This document shows, piece after piece, positions 18,152 through 26,936 of a stretch of DNA of 40,689 nt. Position numbers and translations under genes: made by a program. The stretch's first letter is position 1. Each line of letters opens with the position of its first letter. The DNA is taken from positions 1 to 40,689 of the forward strand of contig NZ_WRXN01000027.1 of NCBI RefSeq assembly GCF_009758205.1, read 5' to 3'. The notes under the pieces are model-generated. The model saw only the letters and a list, made by a program, of their open reading frames with translations. It made no database searches and was not told the DNA's origin. Source of the DNA: Chitinophaga tropicalis. Lineage in GTDB: Bacteria; Bacteroidota; Bacteroidia; Chitinophagales; Chitinophagaceae.

Positions 18152-21100
18152 GTTAACAACTATTAAAAATATTGGTATGCAATGTTTCCGTTTTAATAAA
18201 TGCTTGCTGCTGCTGTTGTTATTGCTGCCGGGCTTTATGCTGCACGCTCAGGAGAAAGTGCAGGTCACCGGTATGGTAAGGGATGCACAGACCAATGAAC
18301 CGCTGGTAGGTGTGAGCATTATGGCTGGTTCGCCTCCCAAGGCAGTAGGCGTGACCAATGCCAGCGGCGCATTCAGTGTGAATGTGACGCCGGGTTCTCC
18401 ATTGGTGTTCCGTTATATAGGTTTCTCTGATTATACAATAAGATCGCAGAGTAAGCGTGAGCTGGTTGTGCGCATGGTGGTGACGGAGAATAAGCTGAAC
18501 GAGACCGTTGTCATCGGTTACCAGAAAAAGACCAGGGAGGTAACTACCGGTTCTGCCGTGATTGTAAGTGGCAAGGAATTGCAGGACGTTCCTGTTTCTA
18601 ACATAGAGCAGTTGCTGCAGGGACGTGTGGCTGGTATGAATATCCAGAATAATACCGGTACGCCTGGTGGAAGAGGTATGATACAGATCAGGGGCCTTTC
18701 CAATATTACTATGCAGGGCAGTGGTAATGATGCTTTTCTATCGCCCACTTCTCCGTTGTATGTAATAGATGGTGTGCCCATAGAGGCAGATGCTAATTTT
18801 GAATACGGGTATCAATCCGCCGGTCCTGGTGTAAGCCCTTTATCTCTCATTCCTCCTGAAGATGTGGAGAGCATGGAAGTGCTGAAAGATTCCCAGGCTA
18901 CCGCATTGTATGGCTCCCGTGGCGCTTATGGTGTGATACTGATCACAACGAGGAGGGGTAGCTCTCCTGTTCCGCTGGTGCGTTATACCGGTAATTTCTT
19001 TATCAATAATCCGCCGCAGCTGCGCAGTACGATAGGTGGTGTGGATGAAAGGCGGCTGCGTATTGCGCAGATATATGCCGGTAAGAATATGGACGATATC
19101 TACAGGATATTTGATACACCGTTCCTGGCAGACAGTCTCAACCCGTATTATAACAATTCTACCAACTGGCAGAGCGTATTTTACCGTACTACATACAACC
19201 AGACGCATAATGTGAATATCAGTGGTGGTGATCCTAAATTCAACTATAAGGTAGACCTGGGTTACTATCATGAAAATGGTGTGATCCGTAATACAGGATT
19301 TGACAGGTATTCTATCAACACGAATATGCTGTATCAGCCTAATCCGAGGTTCAGGGTGTTTACTACGTTATCTACGCAGGTAGGTAAGAGGAACAAGGGA
19401 GATGGGAATGGGCTTACGCAAAGCGGGGTGTCTGACAATGCTTCTGCATCTTCGCTGTTACCGGGACCGGCTTATTACCAGAGTACATCGGGTATACTAT
19501 CTTCCCTGCAAACAAAGAATGATAACAAGACCGCCAATGTACGCGCCAGCCTGGATGTAAGTTACCAGTTGCTGAAAGGTCTGAATGCCGGTTCCAGCGT
19601 CAGCTATGACTATGCTTCCAATACGGAGGACAGGTTTACTCCTGCGGAAGCGAACAATGATTTCTCGCAGATCTATGCTTATAACGATCGTAAGTTCACA
19701 TTATACAACCGTAATACATTATCGTATTTCTACACACTGAATGACAATCATAACTTCTTCATCTCAGCCTTTAACGAGTTCTATAACCGAGGATTCCAGG
19801 CCCAGGTTATACGGCAGGAGAAAACGCCGAATAACCAATATGAAGGGCCGCTGGGCTATGATGGATGGGCATCCCGTGGAGGGGGTCTCCTGGATAACTA
19901 CAGCAAACAGCATGTGGCCTCCTTTGCGGGAACATTTTCCTACAACTACAAGCAGAAGTATGTGTTAGACCTGAGCTATCGTATGGATGGTACTTCCAGC
20001 TCCGGTTTTGAAGATCCTTATTCAAAGAACCCTGCTATTGGCGTACGCTGGAACTTCAATAAGGAAGCTGCACTGACGGATGCAAAGTGGCTGACTTATG
20101 GCTCTTTGCGTGGTAGCTGGGGACAGAACATTGTACCTACCGGCGATATCTTTTCCATTTATGGAACGTATGACCCGCGGGGTACATACAATGCAAATCC
20201 GCGGCTGGGCATCAACTTTAACCAGCTGCCCAATACTTATCTGCAACCTACGGCTACTACGCAGTATAACTTCGGATTAGAGGCCGGTTTCTTTGAGAGC
20301 AGGGTGGAAGTGATCTTTGACGCTTACTATAAAACGGTGAAGAACCTGTTGCGTACAAAGCCGTTGTCTAACATGACGGGTTTTAATGAGATCACCACCA
20401 ATGAGACTTCGCTTATCAACTATGGTTATGAGCTGACGATGACCTTCCGGCCATTGCCGCGTACCAGTAAGGTACAGTGGACTGTTTCTGTGAATGCTGC
20501 CCTGAACAAGGATATCCTCACACATCTGCCTGATGGCGCGAGGCAGCTGATACAGTATGATAATAGTACGCAGCAGCATACGCTTTTCCGGGTGGGAAGG
20601 AACAGTCTTACCAATTTCCTGCTGAAGACCGAAGGTGTTTATGCTACTGATGCGGATGTGCCGGTAGACCCTGCCACAGGGCAGCGTTACCGTACTGCCA
20701 GCGGTACTTATTTCCGGGCCGGCGATCCTATCTGGAAAGATGTAGATGGTAACTATATTCTGAATGATAATGACCTGGTGCCTGCGGGTAATTCCCAGCC
20801 GCTTATTACCGGTGGTTTGCAGTCGTACGTAAACTGGAAGAACTTCTCTCTTAATCTCAGTACTTCCTTTACGCTGATCAGGGATATCCTGAACAATGCG
20901 TTCGCTGAAAGAATGCAGTTCCTGGGGGACCCATACAAAGCCAAGGCTGTGGTAGATTTCAAGGAGGTAGATTACTGGAAGGGTAGTGGCGGCAATCCAT
21001 CGTATCCTAATCCTTTCGATTACCAGCGTTATAAGGATATCAATCCCTACCGTTATAACCAGACGCTCATCCAGGAAGATGGTTCCTATTTCAAGATCAA

Positions 21101-21311
21101 CACGGTAACGCTGGCTTATCTGCTGAACAGGAAATTTACCAACCGGTATAATATCAACTCTGTGCGTATGTACCTGTCCTGTAATAACCTGGTCACTTTC
21201 TCGGGGTACAGCGGGCCTAATCCGGAGAATGTATCTGCCATGGGGCGTGATCAGTCTGGAGGGTATCCTATTCCCCGCAGTTACAATTTCGGGATGAATG
21301 TTGAATTCTGA
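18144..21311 (+). CDS. SusC/RagA-like TonB-dependent outer-membrane receptor, full length
   Basis: This 1055-residue transporter has a signal peptide (to about 36, LHAQ). An N-terminal carboxypeptidase-D-like domain follows (about 40-115: 'VQVTGMVRDAQTNEPLVGVSIMAG'), then the Ton box region 'LNETVVIGYQKKTR' (about 117-130). The plug ('IEQLLQGRVAGMNIQNNTG', 'PLYVIDGVPI', 'VESMEVLKDSQATALYGSRGAYGVILITT') and a beta-barrel ending 'RSYNFGMNVEF' complete it. All canonical SusC parts are present, in contrast to the first SusC. It starts inside the preceding gene. The SusD partner begins 8 bases after its stop. Confidence 0.96.
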   Translation: MNKLTTIKNIGMQCFRFNKCLLLLLLLLPGFMLHAQEKVQVTGMVRDAQTNEPLVGVSIMAGSPPKAVGVTNASGAFSVNVTPGSPLVFRYIGFSDYTIRSQSKRELVVRMVVTENKLNETVVIGYQKKTREVTTGSAVIVSGKELQDVPVSNIEQLLQGRVAGMNIQNNTGTPGGRGMIQIRGLSNITMQGSGNDAFLSPTSPLYVIDGVPIEADANFEYGYQSAGPGVSPLSLIPPEDVESMEVLKDSQATALYGSRGAYGVILITTRRGSSPVPLVRYTGNFFINNPPQLRSTIGGVDERRLRIAQIYAGKNMDDIYRIFDTPFLADSLNPYYNNSTNWQSVFYRTTYNQTHNVNISGGDPKFNYKVDLGYYHENGVIRNTGFDRYSINTNMLYQPNPRFRVFTTLSTQVGKRNKGDGNGLTQSGVSDNASASSLLPGPAYYQSTSGILSSLQTKNDNKTANVRASLDVSYQLLKGLNAGSSVSYDYASNTEDRFTPAEANNDFSQIYAYNDRKFTLYNRNTLSYFYTLNDNHNFFISAFNEFYNRGFQAQVIRQEKTPNNQYEGPLGYDGWASRGGGLLDNYSKQHVASFAGTFSYNYKQKYVLDLSYRMDGTSSSGFEDPYSKNPAIGVRWNFNKEAALTDAKWLTYGSLRGSWGQNIVPTGDIFSIYGTYDPRGTYNANPRLGINFNQLPNTYLQPTATTQYNFGLEAGFFESRVEVIFDAYYKTVKNLLRTKPLSNMTGFNEITTNETSLINYGYELTMTFRPLPRTSKVQWTVSVNAALNKDILTHLPDGARQLIQYDNSTQQHTLFRVGRNSLTNFLLKTEGVYATDADVPVDPATGQRYRTASGTYFRAGDPIWKDVDGNYILNDNDLVPAGNSQPLITGGLQSYVNWKNFSLNLSTSFTLIRDILNNAFAERMQFLGDPYKAKAVVDFKEVDYWKGSGGNPSYPNPFDYQRYKDINPYRYNQTLIQEDGSYFKINTVTLAYLLNRKFTNRYNINSVRMYLSCNNLVTFSGYSGPNPENVSAMGRDQSGGYPIPRSYNFGMNVEF

Positions 21312-21319
21312 CATTTTAA

Positions 21320-22864
21320 ATGAAACTGACTATGCTTAGAAGGACCATTTATATCAGCCTCTGTTTGCTGCTGCTGAGCGGCCAGTATGGCTGTAAGAAG
21401 TTCCTTAATGTGGAACCGCTGGACCGCCTTTCCGGCAATACTTTCTTTAAAACCGCCAAGGATGTGGAAGATAATATGTGGGACATCTACGGTTTGTTCC
21501 GTGATGCTACGGGCTCCTGTCCGCTGTTTGCCGTAGCTGGCGAAGTAAGGGGCGGAATGCTGGCTATGTCTCCGCAGAAGAATGACGGGAATGACCGCAC
21601 TTTCGTGGAGTATGCGGCGAAGAACGATCTGCTGCCGCTTATCTATACACCTGCCGGCAAGGGCTTCTGGGATATTTTTGACCTGCCTAACCTGGCTGAC
21701 TGGAAGCCTTATTACCGCATTATACAGGCCTGTAATATCCTGCATTATGAAATTGCCCGCCGTTCTATATCCGGGCTGGATGAAAAGCAGATAAAGACCT
21801 ACCAGGCGGAGGCTGTATTTATGCGTTGCCTGTCATATTTCATTATGGTCCGTTTGTGGGGAGATGTACCCTACTATACTGATGCCTATCATAAAACGCC
21901 TTTACCCAGGGAGAAGATGGTAACGGTCATGAGCAATTGTATTGCTGACCTGTCTGCCGTAGCTGCAGACCTGCCGTGGACATTCACGGAGCCTGCTTAC
22001 CAGGGTGCGCGCGCATGCAGGGGCGCAGCATTGGGGCTGCTGATGGAGATGAATATGTGGAATGCCGGTTTTGACAAGGCCAATGCGCAGAATTATTACA
22101 AAGCAACTGCACAGGAGGGCGCCGAGCTGATGGAAAGCGGAGCGCACCTTCTGTTACCTATAGCTGAATCGTTCACCATTTTTAAAGGCCGTTCAAAAGA
22201 GAGCCTGTTTGATATTGTGATCAGCTCTAACTATGGAGAGACACTGGCTGAGAAGTGGAATGATCTTTCAGAGCTGGTAGTGCATTACCCGTATAAGCGT
22301 CCGGCTAATGGTCACCAGTACAGCTTTACCTATTTCCGCGCTGAGTACCTGCGCCGGTTATATCCTACGGGTGTTCCGGATGCCAGGATGGAGGTGTGGT
22401 TTGACTCGCAGATGTTTGCCAACGACGGCACTTTTATGTTCCTGAAATATAACAGCCTGTATGAGCAGGGTAATTCTGATGTGAACGTGGATAACAACCT
22501 GATAGTACTGCGTTACGCCGGAGCTATACTGTTAAGAGCGGAAGCGCTGGCAGAGCTGGGACAGGAAGATGAAGCCATCCGTATGATGAATATTATAAGA
22601 GAGAGGGCAAAGACCACGTTGTACCAGGGCGGTGGCGGACAGGCGCTGAAAGACGCCATCTTCACCGAAAGGGCCAAGGAGCTGATGATGGAAGGCCACT
22701 ACTATTTTGACCTGGTACGTACCGGCCGTGTTACCAATCAGCTGTGGTGTTATACCCCGCTTACCCTCACACAGTTTGAGAACGGCGGATGGACATGGCC
22801 TATCAGTACAGCTGCGCTGAATAATAACCCTTATATGGAACTGAACAATTACTGGTTAAGATAA
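21320..22864 (+). CDS. SusD/RagB-like surface lipoprotein (second copy)
   Basis: This 514-residue partner of the second SusC has lipobox QYGC (Cys25), then KKFLNVEPLDRLSG, a very typical SusD start. SusD hallmarks are 'AEAVFMRCLSYFIMVRLWGDVPYYT' (about 155-180) and 'AIFTERAKELMMEGHYYFDLVRTGR' near the C-terminus, with a final 'NPYMELNNYWLR'. It differs clearly from the first SusD and so probably has its own ligand face. The gap to the next gene is 4 bases. Confidence 0.95.
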   Translation: MKLTMLRRTIYISLCLLLLSGQYGCKKFLNVEPLDRLSGNTFFKTAKDVEDNMWDIYGLFRDATGSCPLFAVAGEVRGGMLAMSPQKNDGNDRTFVEYAAKNDLLPLIYTPAGKGFWDIFDLPNLADWKPYYRIIQACNILHYEIARRSISGLDEKQIKTYQAEAVFMRCLSYFIMVRLWGDVPYYTDAYHKTPLPREKMVTVMSNCIADLSAVAADLPWTFTEPAYQGARACRGAALGLLMEMNMWNAGFDKANAQNYYKATAQEGAELMESGAHLLLPIAESFTIFKGRSKESLFDIVISSNYGETLAEKWNDLSELVVHYPYKRPANGHQYSFTYFRAEYLRRLYPTGVPDARMEVWFDSQMFANDGTFMFLKYNSLYEQGNSDVNVDNNLIVLRYAGAILLRAEALAELGQEDEAIRMMNIIRERAKTTLYQGGGGQALKDAIFTERAKELMMEGHYYFDLVRTGRVTNQLWCYTPLTLTQFENGGWTWPISTAALNNNPYMELNNYWLR

Positions 22865-22868
22865 AATA

Positions 22869-23570
22869 ATGTTTATGAGAACTATCATATGCCTTATGGC
22901 AGCTATCATACTTGGTTTGTGCGCCTGCAATAAAGATGATTATTACCAGGATTCCGGCAGGCATGATCCTAGCTTCAAAGGCAGTACGCTGGAATACCTT
23001 GACGCTGTTCCGCTGTTCTTTGATACTGTGGCTGCCATTGTGCGGATAGCCGGTATGGAAGATGTGTTTAAGGAGGATACGCTTACCTTTTTTGCTCCCA
23101 CAGACAGGGCTGTGCTTTCTACATTAAAGCGGTTGAACTTTACGCTTTACCTGCTGAACGAAGATACTGTGAAAACACTGGAGGACGTACCTGCAGAGAT
23201 ATGGCGTAAGTACCTGCAGATGTATATGTTTCATGGCGCCAACCAGCTGAAAGACTATCCGCAGATAGATTACAACCTGCTGAACATCTACCCCGGCCAG
23301 GGATTTCTTTCCTGGAACCAGACGCCAATGAACATAGGGGTGATATACAATGACGATAACGGGGTGAAATATGTTGGTTACCGGCAGCTGTCTATATCCT
23401 TTATTCCTGACCCTGCAAGGCCTATGAATAACTGGACCACCTACAAGGTTGCTTCCAGTAACATTACCACCTATAATGGGGTAGTGCATGCGTTGTCTGA
23501 TATCTATTTCGGATTTGACATCAACTATTTCCTGCAGGACGCAGTAACCACCATGCAGAACGGAGAGTAA
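22869..23570 (+). CDS. FAS1 (fasciclin) domain lipoprotein
   Basis: This 233-residue lipoprotein has lipobox LCAC (Cys20) followed by NKDDYYQD. A single FAS1 domain fills most of the mature protein: 'STLEYLDAVPLFFDTVAAIVRIAGMEDVF' and 'LTFFAPTDRAVLSTLKRL' (about 37-100). The closing segment is 'ITTYNGVVHALSDIYFGFD' (about 197-216). It is shorter than the FAS1-CBM6 protein at 15510 and lacks CBM modules. It occupies the equivalent position directly after SusD, so a FAS1 lipoprotein follows each SusCD pair. FAS1 domains mediate adhesion and protein or glycan contacts; the partner here is unknown. Confidence 0.87.
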   Translation: MFMRTIICLMAAIILGLCACNKDDYYQDSGRHDPSFKGSTLEYLDAVPLFFDTVAAIVRIAGMEDVFKEDTLTFFAPTDRAVLSTLKRLNFTLYLLNEDTVKTLEDVPAEIWRKYLQMYMFHGANQLKDYPQIDYNLLNIYPGQGFLSWNQTPMNIGVIYNDDNGVKYVGYRQLSISFIPDPARPMNNWTTYKVASSNITTYNGVVHALSDIYFGFDINYFLQDAVTTMQNGE

Positions 23571-23585
23571 TAAAACATCTTTAAC

Positions 23586-25160
23586 ATGAACCTGATCAAG
23601 ACATTCTTCCTGCTGCTGGTGCTGATGGTAATAGCCTGCAGTAAGGACAAAGTATACGATGATCCTTATGCCGGCGGTAAAGAACCGCTTGGTGTTAAAC
23701 TCAGTACAGATCCGCCTTCTCCCAATGATGGCGCGCCGGGAGCAGTGATTGCCTTCAAGGGCACGGGGTTACTGAAACACCGGGATTCTATCCATTTCAA
23801 TTTTAACGGGGCCGCCGGAGAAATCATCAAAGTAGATTCTTTCGGTATTCAGGTGAAGGTGCCTGTTACCGCCAGTACCGGCGTTACCTCTGTAACGATA
23901 GGAGACCAGATATTTTTCGGTCCTGTATTCACAGTGAAAGGTAACCTGGATATTGATAACAACTTCAAAGTGGTGGTAGGCGCCAACAGTAGTGTGAATG
24001 ACGTACACCGTTTTTCAGACGGGCGGTTGCTGCTGGTGGGAGATTTTACGGATTATGAGCGGAAGGGGATAATAAGGCCTGTCAGCCGGATAGTAATGAC
24101 ATCCCGCGATGGGGAGATAGACCGTAGCCTGCAGTCCGGGAGAGGAGCCGACGGCTCTCTGAACACTGTTGCCGCCCTGCCCAGCGGAAAGCTGGTAGTA
24201 GCCGGAAGGTTTGCATCTTACGATATACACCTGGCTGAAATGCACAACATTACTGTGCTGAACAGTAATGGATCGATAGATTCTATGACTGTCAACACTT
24301 TCACTGACAAGGATACTGTACCTGCGTTCAATGGTGGTACAGACGGCTGGATACGGCGGGTATTTGTACATGAGAATAAGGTCATAGCCATTGGTGATTT
24401 TAACTATTACCTGCAATATGTGTATGGTGTGTCTGATACGCGTAATGAAAGGGATTCGCTTGTGACTGACAGTGTGCTGGTGAAGCGGATTGCCCGCTTT
24501 AATGCTGATGGTTCGCTGGATTCCACTTTCAACTATGACTTATCTCTGCACAGGAGTTATGAAGGCGCTAACGGACCTATCTCTGATGCTTTTATGCAGG
24601 AGGACGGAAAGCTCATTATTGTAGGACGTTTTACCCGCTATAACGGGCAGAATGCTTCCAACATAGCCCGGCTTAATACTGACGGTAGCCTGGATGCCGG
24701 CTTTGGCGGTACAGGGGCCGATAACACTATCACCAGTATCCGTTATAATGCCGTTACTCAACGGTTTATGATAACGGGAGCCTTCACCTCTTTTGACGGA
24801 GCTGCTGTTAACGGCATGGTGATGCTGAAAACTGATGGTGCGTTAGACAACCAGTTCCAGGCCCTTTCAAAAGAAGCCGGTACTTATTACGACTGCGCTC
24901 AGCAACTGAATAACGGGATGATAGTTGTAAGCGGTTCCTTTCAGAGTTACGGAGGTATACACCGTAGCGGGTTCATGGTACTGGATAAAACGGGTGCGCT
25001 GGCTGCAGGCTATAATAATGTGGCAGATTTTAGTGGTTACCTGAACAGAATATTTGAAACAACCAACACTTCCGGACAAACACAGGCATTATTGCTGGGA
25101 AGCTTCAGCTCCTTCAACCGTAAGGAGATCTCCAACATTGTGCGCCTGCTGTTCAAATAA
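23586..25160 (+). CDS. DUF5008-like lipoprotein: IPT/TIG domain plus seven delta-60-like repeats
   Basis: This 524-residue lipoprotein has lipobox VIAC (Cys18), then SKDKVYDD. An IPT/TIG immunoglobulin-like domain spans about 36-118. Seven repeats of the form 'GkLlivGrFtsY' follow at about 152, 207, 270, 347, 398, 450 and 505 (spacing 51-77). Most are followed by 'xLntDGSLD..F', as in delta-60 repeats. Seven copies suggest a seven-bladed beta-propeller at the cell surface. I associate the architecture with DUF5008 proteins of SusCD loci. No catalytic residues are recognisable; a glycan- or protein-binding role is inferred from the fold and neighbours. Confidence 0.78.
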   Translation: MNLIKTFFLLLVLMVIACSKDKVYDDPYAGGKEPLGVKLSTDPPSPNDGAPGAVIAFKGTGLLKHRDSIHFNFNGAAGEIIKVDSFGIQVKVPVTASTGVTSVTIGDQIFFGPVFTVKGNLDIDNNFKVVVGANSSVNDVHRFSDGRLLLVGDFTDYERKGIIRPVSRIVMTSRDGEIDRSLQSGRGADGSLNTVAALPSGKLVVAGRFASYDIHLAEMHNITVLNSNGSIDSMTVNTFTDKDTVPAFNGGTDGWIRRVFVHENKVIAIGDFNYYLQYVYGVSDTRNERDSLVTDSVLVKRIARFNADGSLDSTFNYDLSLHRSYEGANGPISDAFMQEDGKLIIVGRFTRYNGQNASNIARLNTDGSLDAGFGGTGADNTITSIRYNAVTQRFMITGAFTSFDGAAVNGMVMLKTDGALDNQFQALSKEAGTYYDCAQQLNNGMIVVSGSFQSYGGIHRSGFMVLDKTGALAAGYNNVADFSGYLNRIFETTNTSGQTQALLLGSFSSFNRKEISNIVRLLFK

Positions 25161-25171
25161 AACTGCCGTAT

Positions 25172-26917
25172 ATGTATTGTAACATTCAACATTTTAAATG
25201 GCTGGCCCTGATGATGACCGGCATGCTGCTGGCCGCCTGTAACAAGGGATTTGACCGTATGCTGGAAGAGCGGGAATATGAGGATACCACCGGTGTGACG
25301 GCAAGGACGCCAAAGATACTTTTCCTGGTGATAGACGGCGCCCGTGGCGAATCTGTAAGAGATGCGCAGGCGCCTCATCTGAACGGGATGGCGGAGCATG
25401 CCATCTATTCATGGAACAGTATCAGTGATACGTTATACCTGAGAACCACAGGTTGGGCAGACCTGCTGACAGGTGTACATAAGGAGAAACATGGTGTGAT
25501 CAGCAATACGCTGAGTGATAATCAGCTGGGCCGTTATCCTGTTTTCTTTGAGCATATTAAAACGCGTATGCCTGCATTCAGGATAGCTGCCTACAGCTCT
25601 TCTGATTCATTGGGCAGTATGCTGATGTCCGGTGCTGATGTGAACCGGACTTTCAATAATAATGACGAGGCTACTTTCCAGGCTATCCTGGATGAGCTGA
25701 AGGTAGATACGGCCGGGCTGGTGTTCGGGCAATTCAGCAATGTGATGGAAGCAGGGAGGCAATATGGCTTTGATGCAGGCATCCCTGAATACAAGGCAGC
25801 TATCTTACAGGCTGATGATTATGCAGGCCGCATCCTGGCCGCTTTACAGCAGCGGCAGCAATACCAGCAGGAAGACTGGCTGGTCATTGTCACTTCCGGC
25901 AACGGAGGTCCTTATACGATAGATCCCTCTAATGATGATGGCACTATCCTCAGTAATACCAAAGTCAACACATTTACCTTTTATTATTCTCCGCGTTATG
26001 CGCCCAGTTTTGTAGACAGGCCGTATACAGGTAACCGTTATTCCGGTAAGTCTGTACGTCTTTACGGTAATACTGCTGCTACGGCGGTATATGCTACTAT
26101 TACACAAGGTAAGGAGGATTATAACCTGGGCAGTAGTAATGAAGCCACTATTGCGCTGAAGATCAAAAAGAACAAAACGTCCTATGGGGACTATTCCTAT
26201 ACCTATCCTTCTATCCTGGGTAACAATATGTCTATGGACTGGTGGAATAATACGGGTTGGAACATATCGCTGGAAGTGAATGGCTGGGGTGTGCATTATG
26301 GTCAGTCGGGAGCGGGCTTTAACATGTCGACCGGCGCCAATATTGCCGATGGGCGCTGGCATGACATCACTACGGTATTTGTGAACAGGGACGGCAAGCG
26401 TTATATACGTCTTTATACTGATGGCGCTTTTAATACAGAAGGGGAGATTACGGGATATGGCAATTTTGATACGGATAGTCCTTTGACACTGGGCTTTATG
26501 CCTGGTAATGTGACTGACAATAACCGCTGGCTGAACGCCTATATCACTGAAGTGCGTTTCTGGCGGGCGGCATTGCCGGACAGTGTGATCAGCGCTTATG
26601 TATGCGCACCGGAGCTGCCTTCATCGCATCCTTACAAAGATTACCTGATAGGTTACTGGCCCTGTAAGGATGGTTTTGGAGGGGTATTTAAAGACCAGAC
26701 GGAATATGCCCATGATTTTGTAATAAATGGTAGTTATAAGTGGGATGATTTCAGTGACCTGGTATGTCCTAATTCTTCTTCCAATCTTTCCCAGCTGGTG
26801 CCGCAACCGGTGGATATAGCCCGGCAGGTGCTGAACTGGCTGCAGATAGCGGCCGATACAAAGTGGGAGCTGGATGGAAGGGTATGGGTCACATCGTATA
26901 TCTCAGTCGGCAAATAA
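25172..26917 (+). CDS. DUF4983-like lipoprotein: degenerate alkaline-phosphatase-fold domain plus LamG-like domain
   Basis: This 581-residue lipoprotein has lipobox LAAC (Cys23). Residues about 46-280 follow the alkaline phosphatase/phosphodiesterase pattern: 'PKILFLVIDGARGE' (Asp55), 'TGWADLLTGVHKEKHGV', 'EYKAAILQADDYAGRILAAL' and 'DWLVIVTSGNGG'. Family members normally have Asp and His in the third block (D..GH) and in TSDHG. Here they are Asn190, Arg196, Gly243 and Asn244, and the usual nucleophile position holds Arg91. Activity is therefore unlikely. Residues about 300-500 look like a LamG/concanavalin-type beta-sandwich ('DGRWHDITTVFVNRDGKRYIRLYTDG', 'ITEVRFWRAALPDSVISAYV'). It probably binds ligand rather than cleaving it. 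Confidence 0.75.
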   Translation: MYCNIQHFKWLALMMTGMLLAACNKGFDRMLEEREYEDTTGVTARTPKILFLVIDGARGESVRDAQAPHLNGMAEHAIYSWNSISDTLYLRTTGWADLLTGVHKEKHGVISNTLSDNQLGRYPVFFEHIKTRMPAFRIAAYSSSDSLGSMLMSGADVNRTFNNNDEATFQAILDELKVDTAGLVFGQFSNVMEAGRQYGFDAGIPEYKAAILQADDYAGRILAALQQRQQYQQEDWLVIVTSGNGGPYTIDPSNDDGTILSNTKVNTFTFYYSPRYAPSFVDRPYTGNRYSGKSVRLYGNTAATAVYATITQGKEDYNLGSSNEATIALKIKKNKTSYGDYSYTYPSILGNNMSMDWWNNTGWNISLEVNGWGVHYGQSGAGFNMSTGANIADGRWHDITTVFVNRDGKRYIRLYTDGAFNTEGEITGYGNFDTDSPLTLGFMPGNVTDNNRWLNAYITEVRFWRAALPDSVISAYVCAPELPSSHPYKDYLIGYWPCKDGFGGVFKDQTEYAHDFVINGSYKWDDFSDLVCPNSSSNLSQLVPQPVDIARQVLNWLQIAADTKWELDGRVWVTSYISVGK

Positions 26918-26936
26918 CGAACAAAAAAACTATAAC

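Noticed and set aside
20277..21314. Minus-strand open frame of 345 codons opposite the second SusC
   Set aside because: It lies wholly inside a canonical SusC gene and has no domain-like sequence; codon structure fits the plus strand.
10975..22864. The two SusCD pairs as a recent exact duplication
   Set aside because: The paired proteins differ strongly in length, N-terminal domains and sequence; this is an old divergence or independent recruitment.
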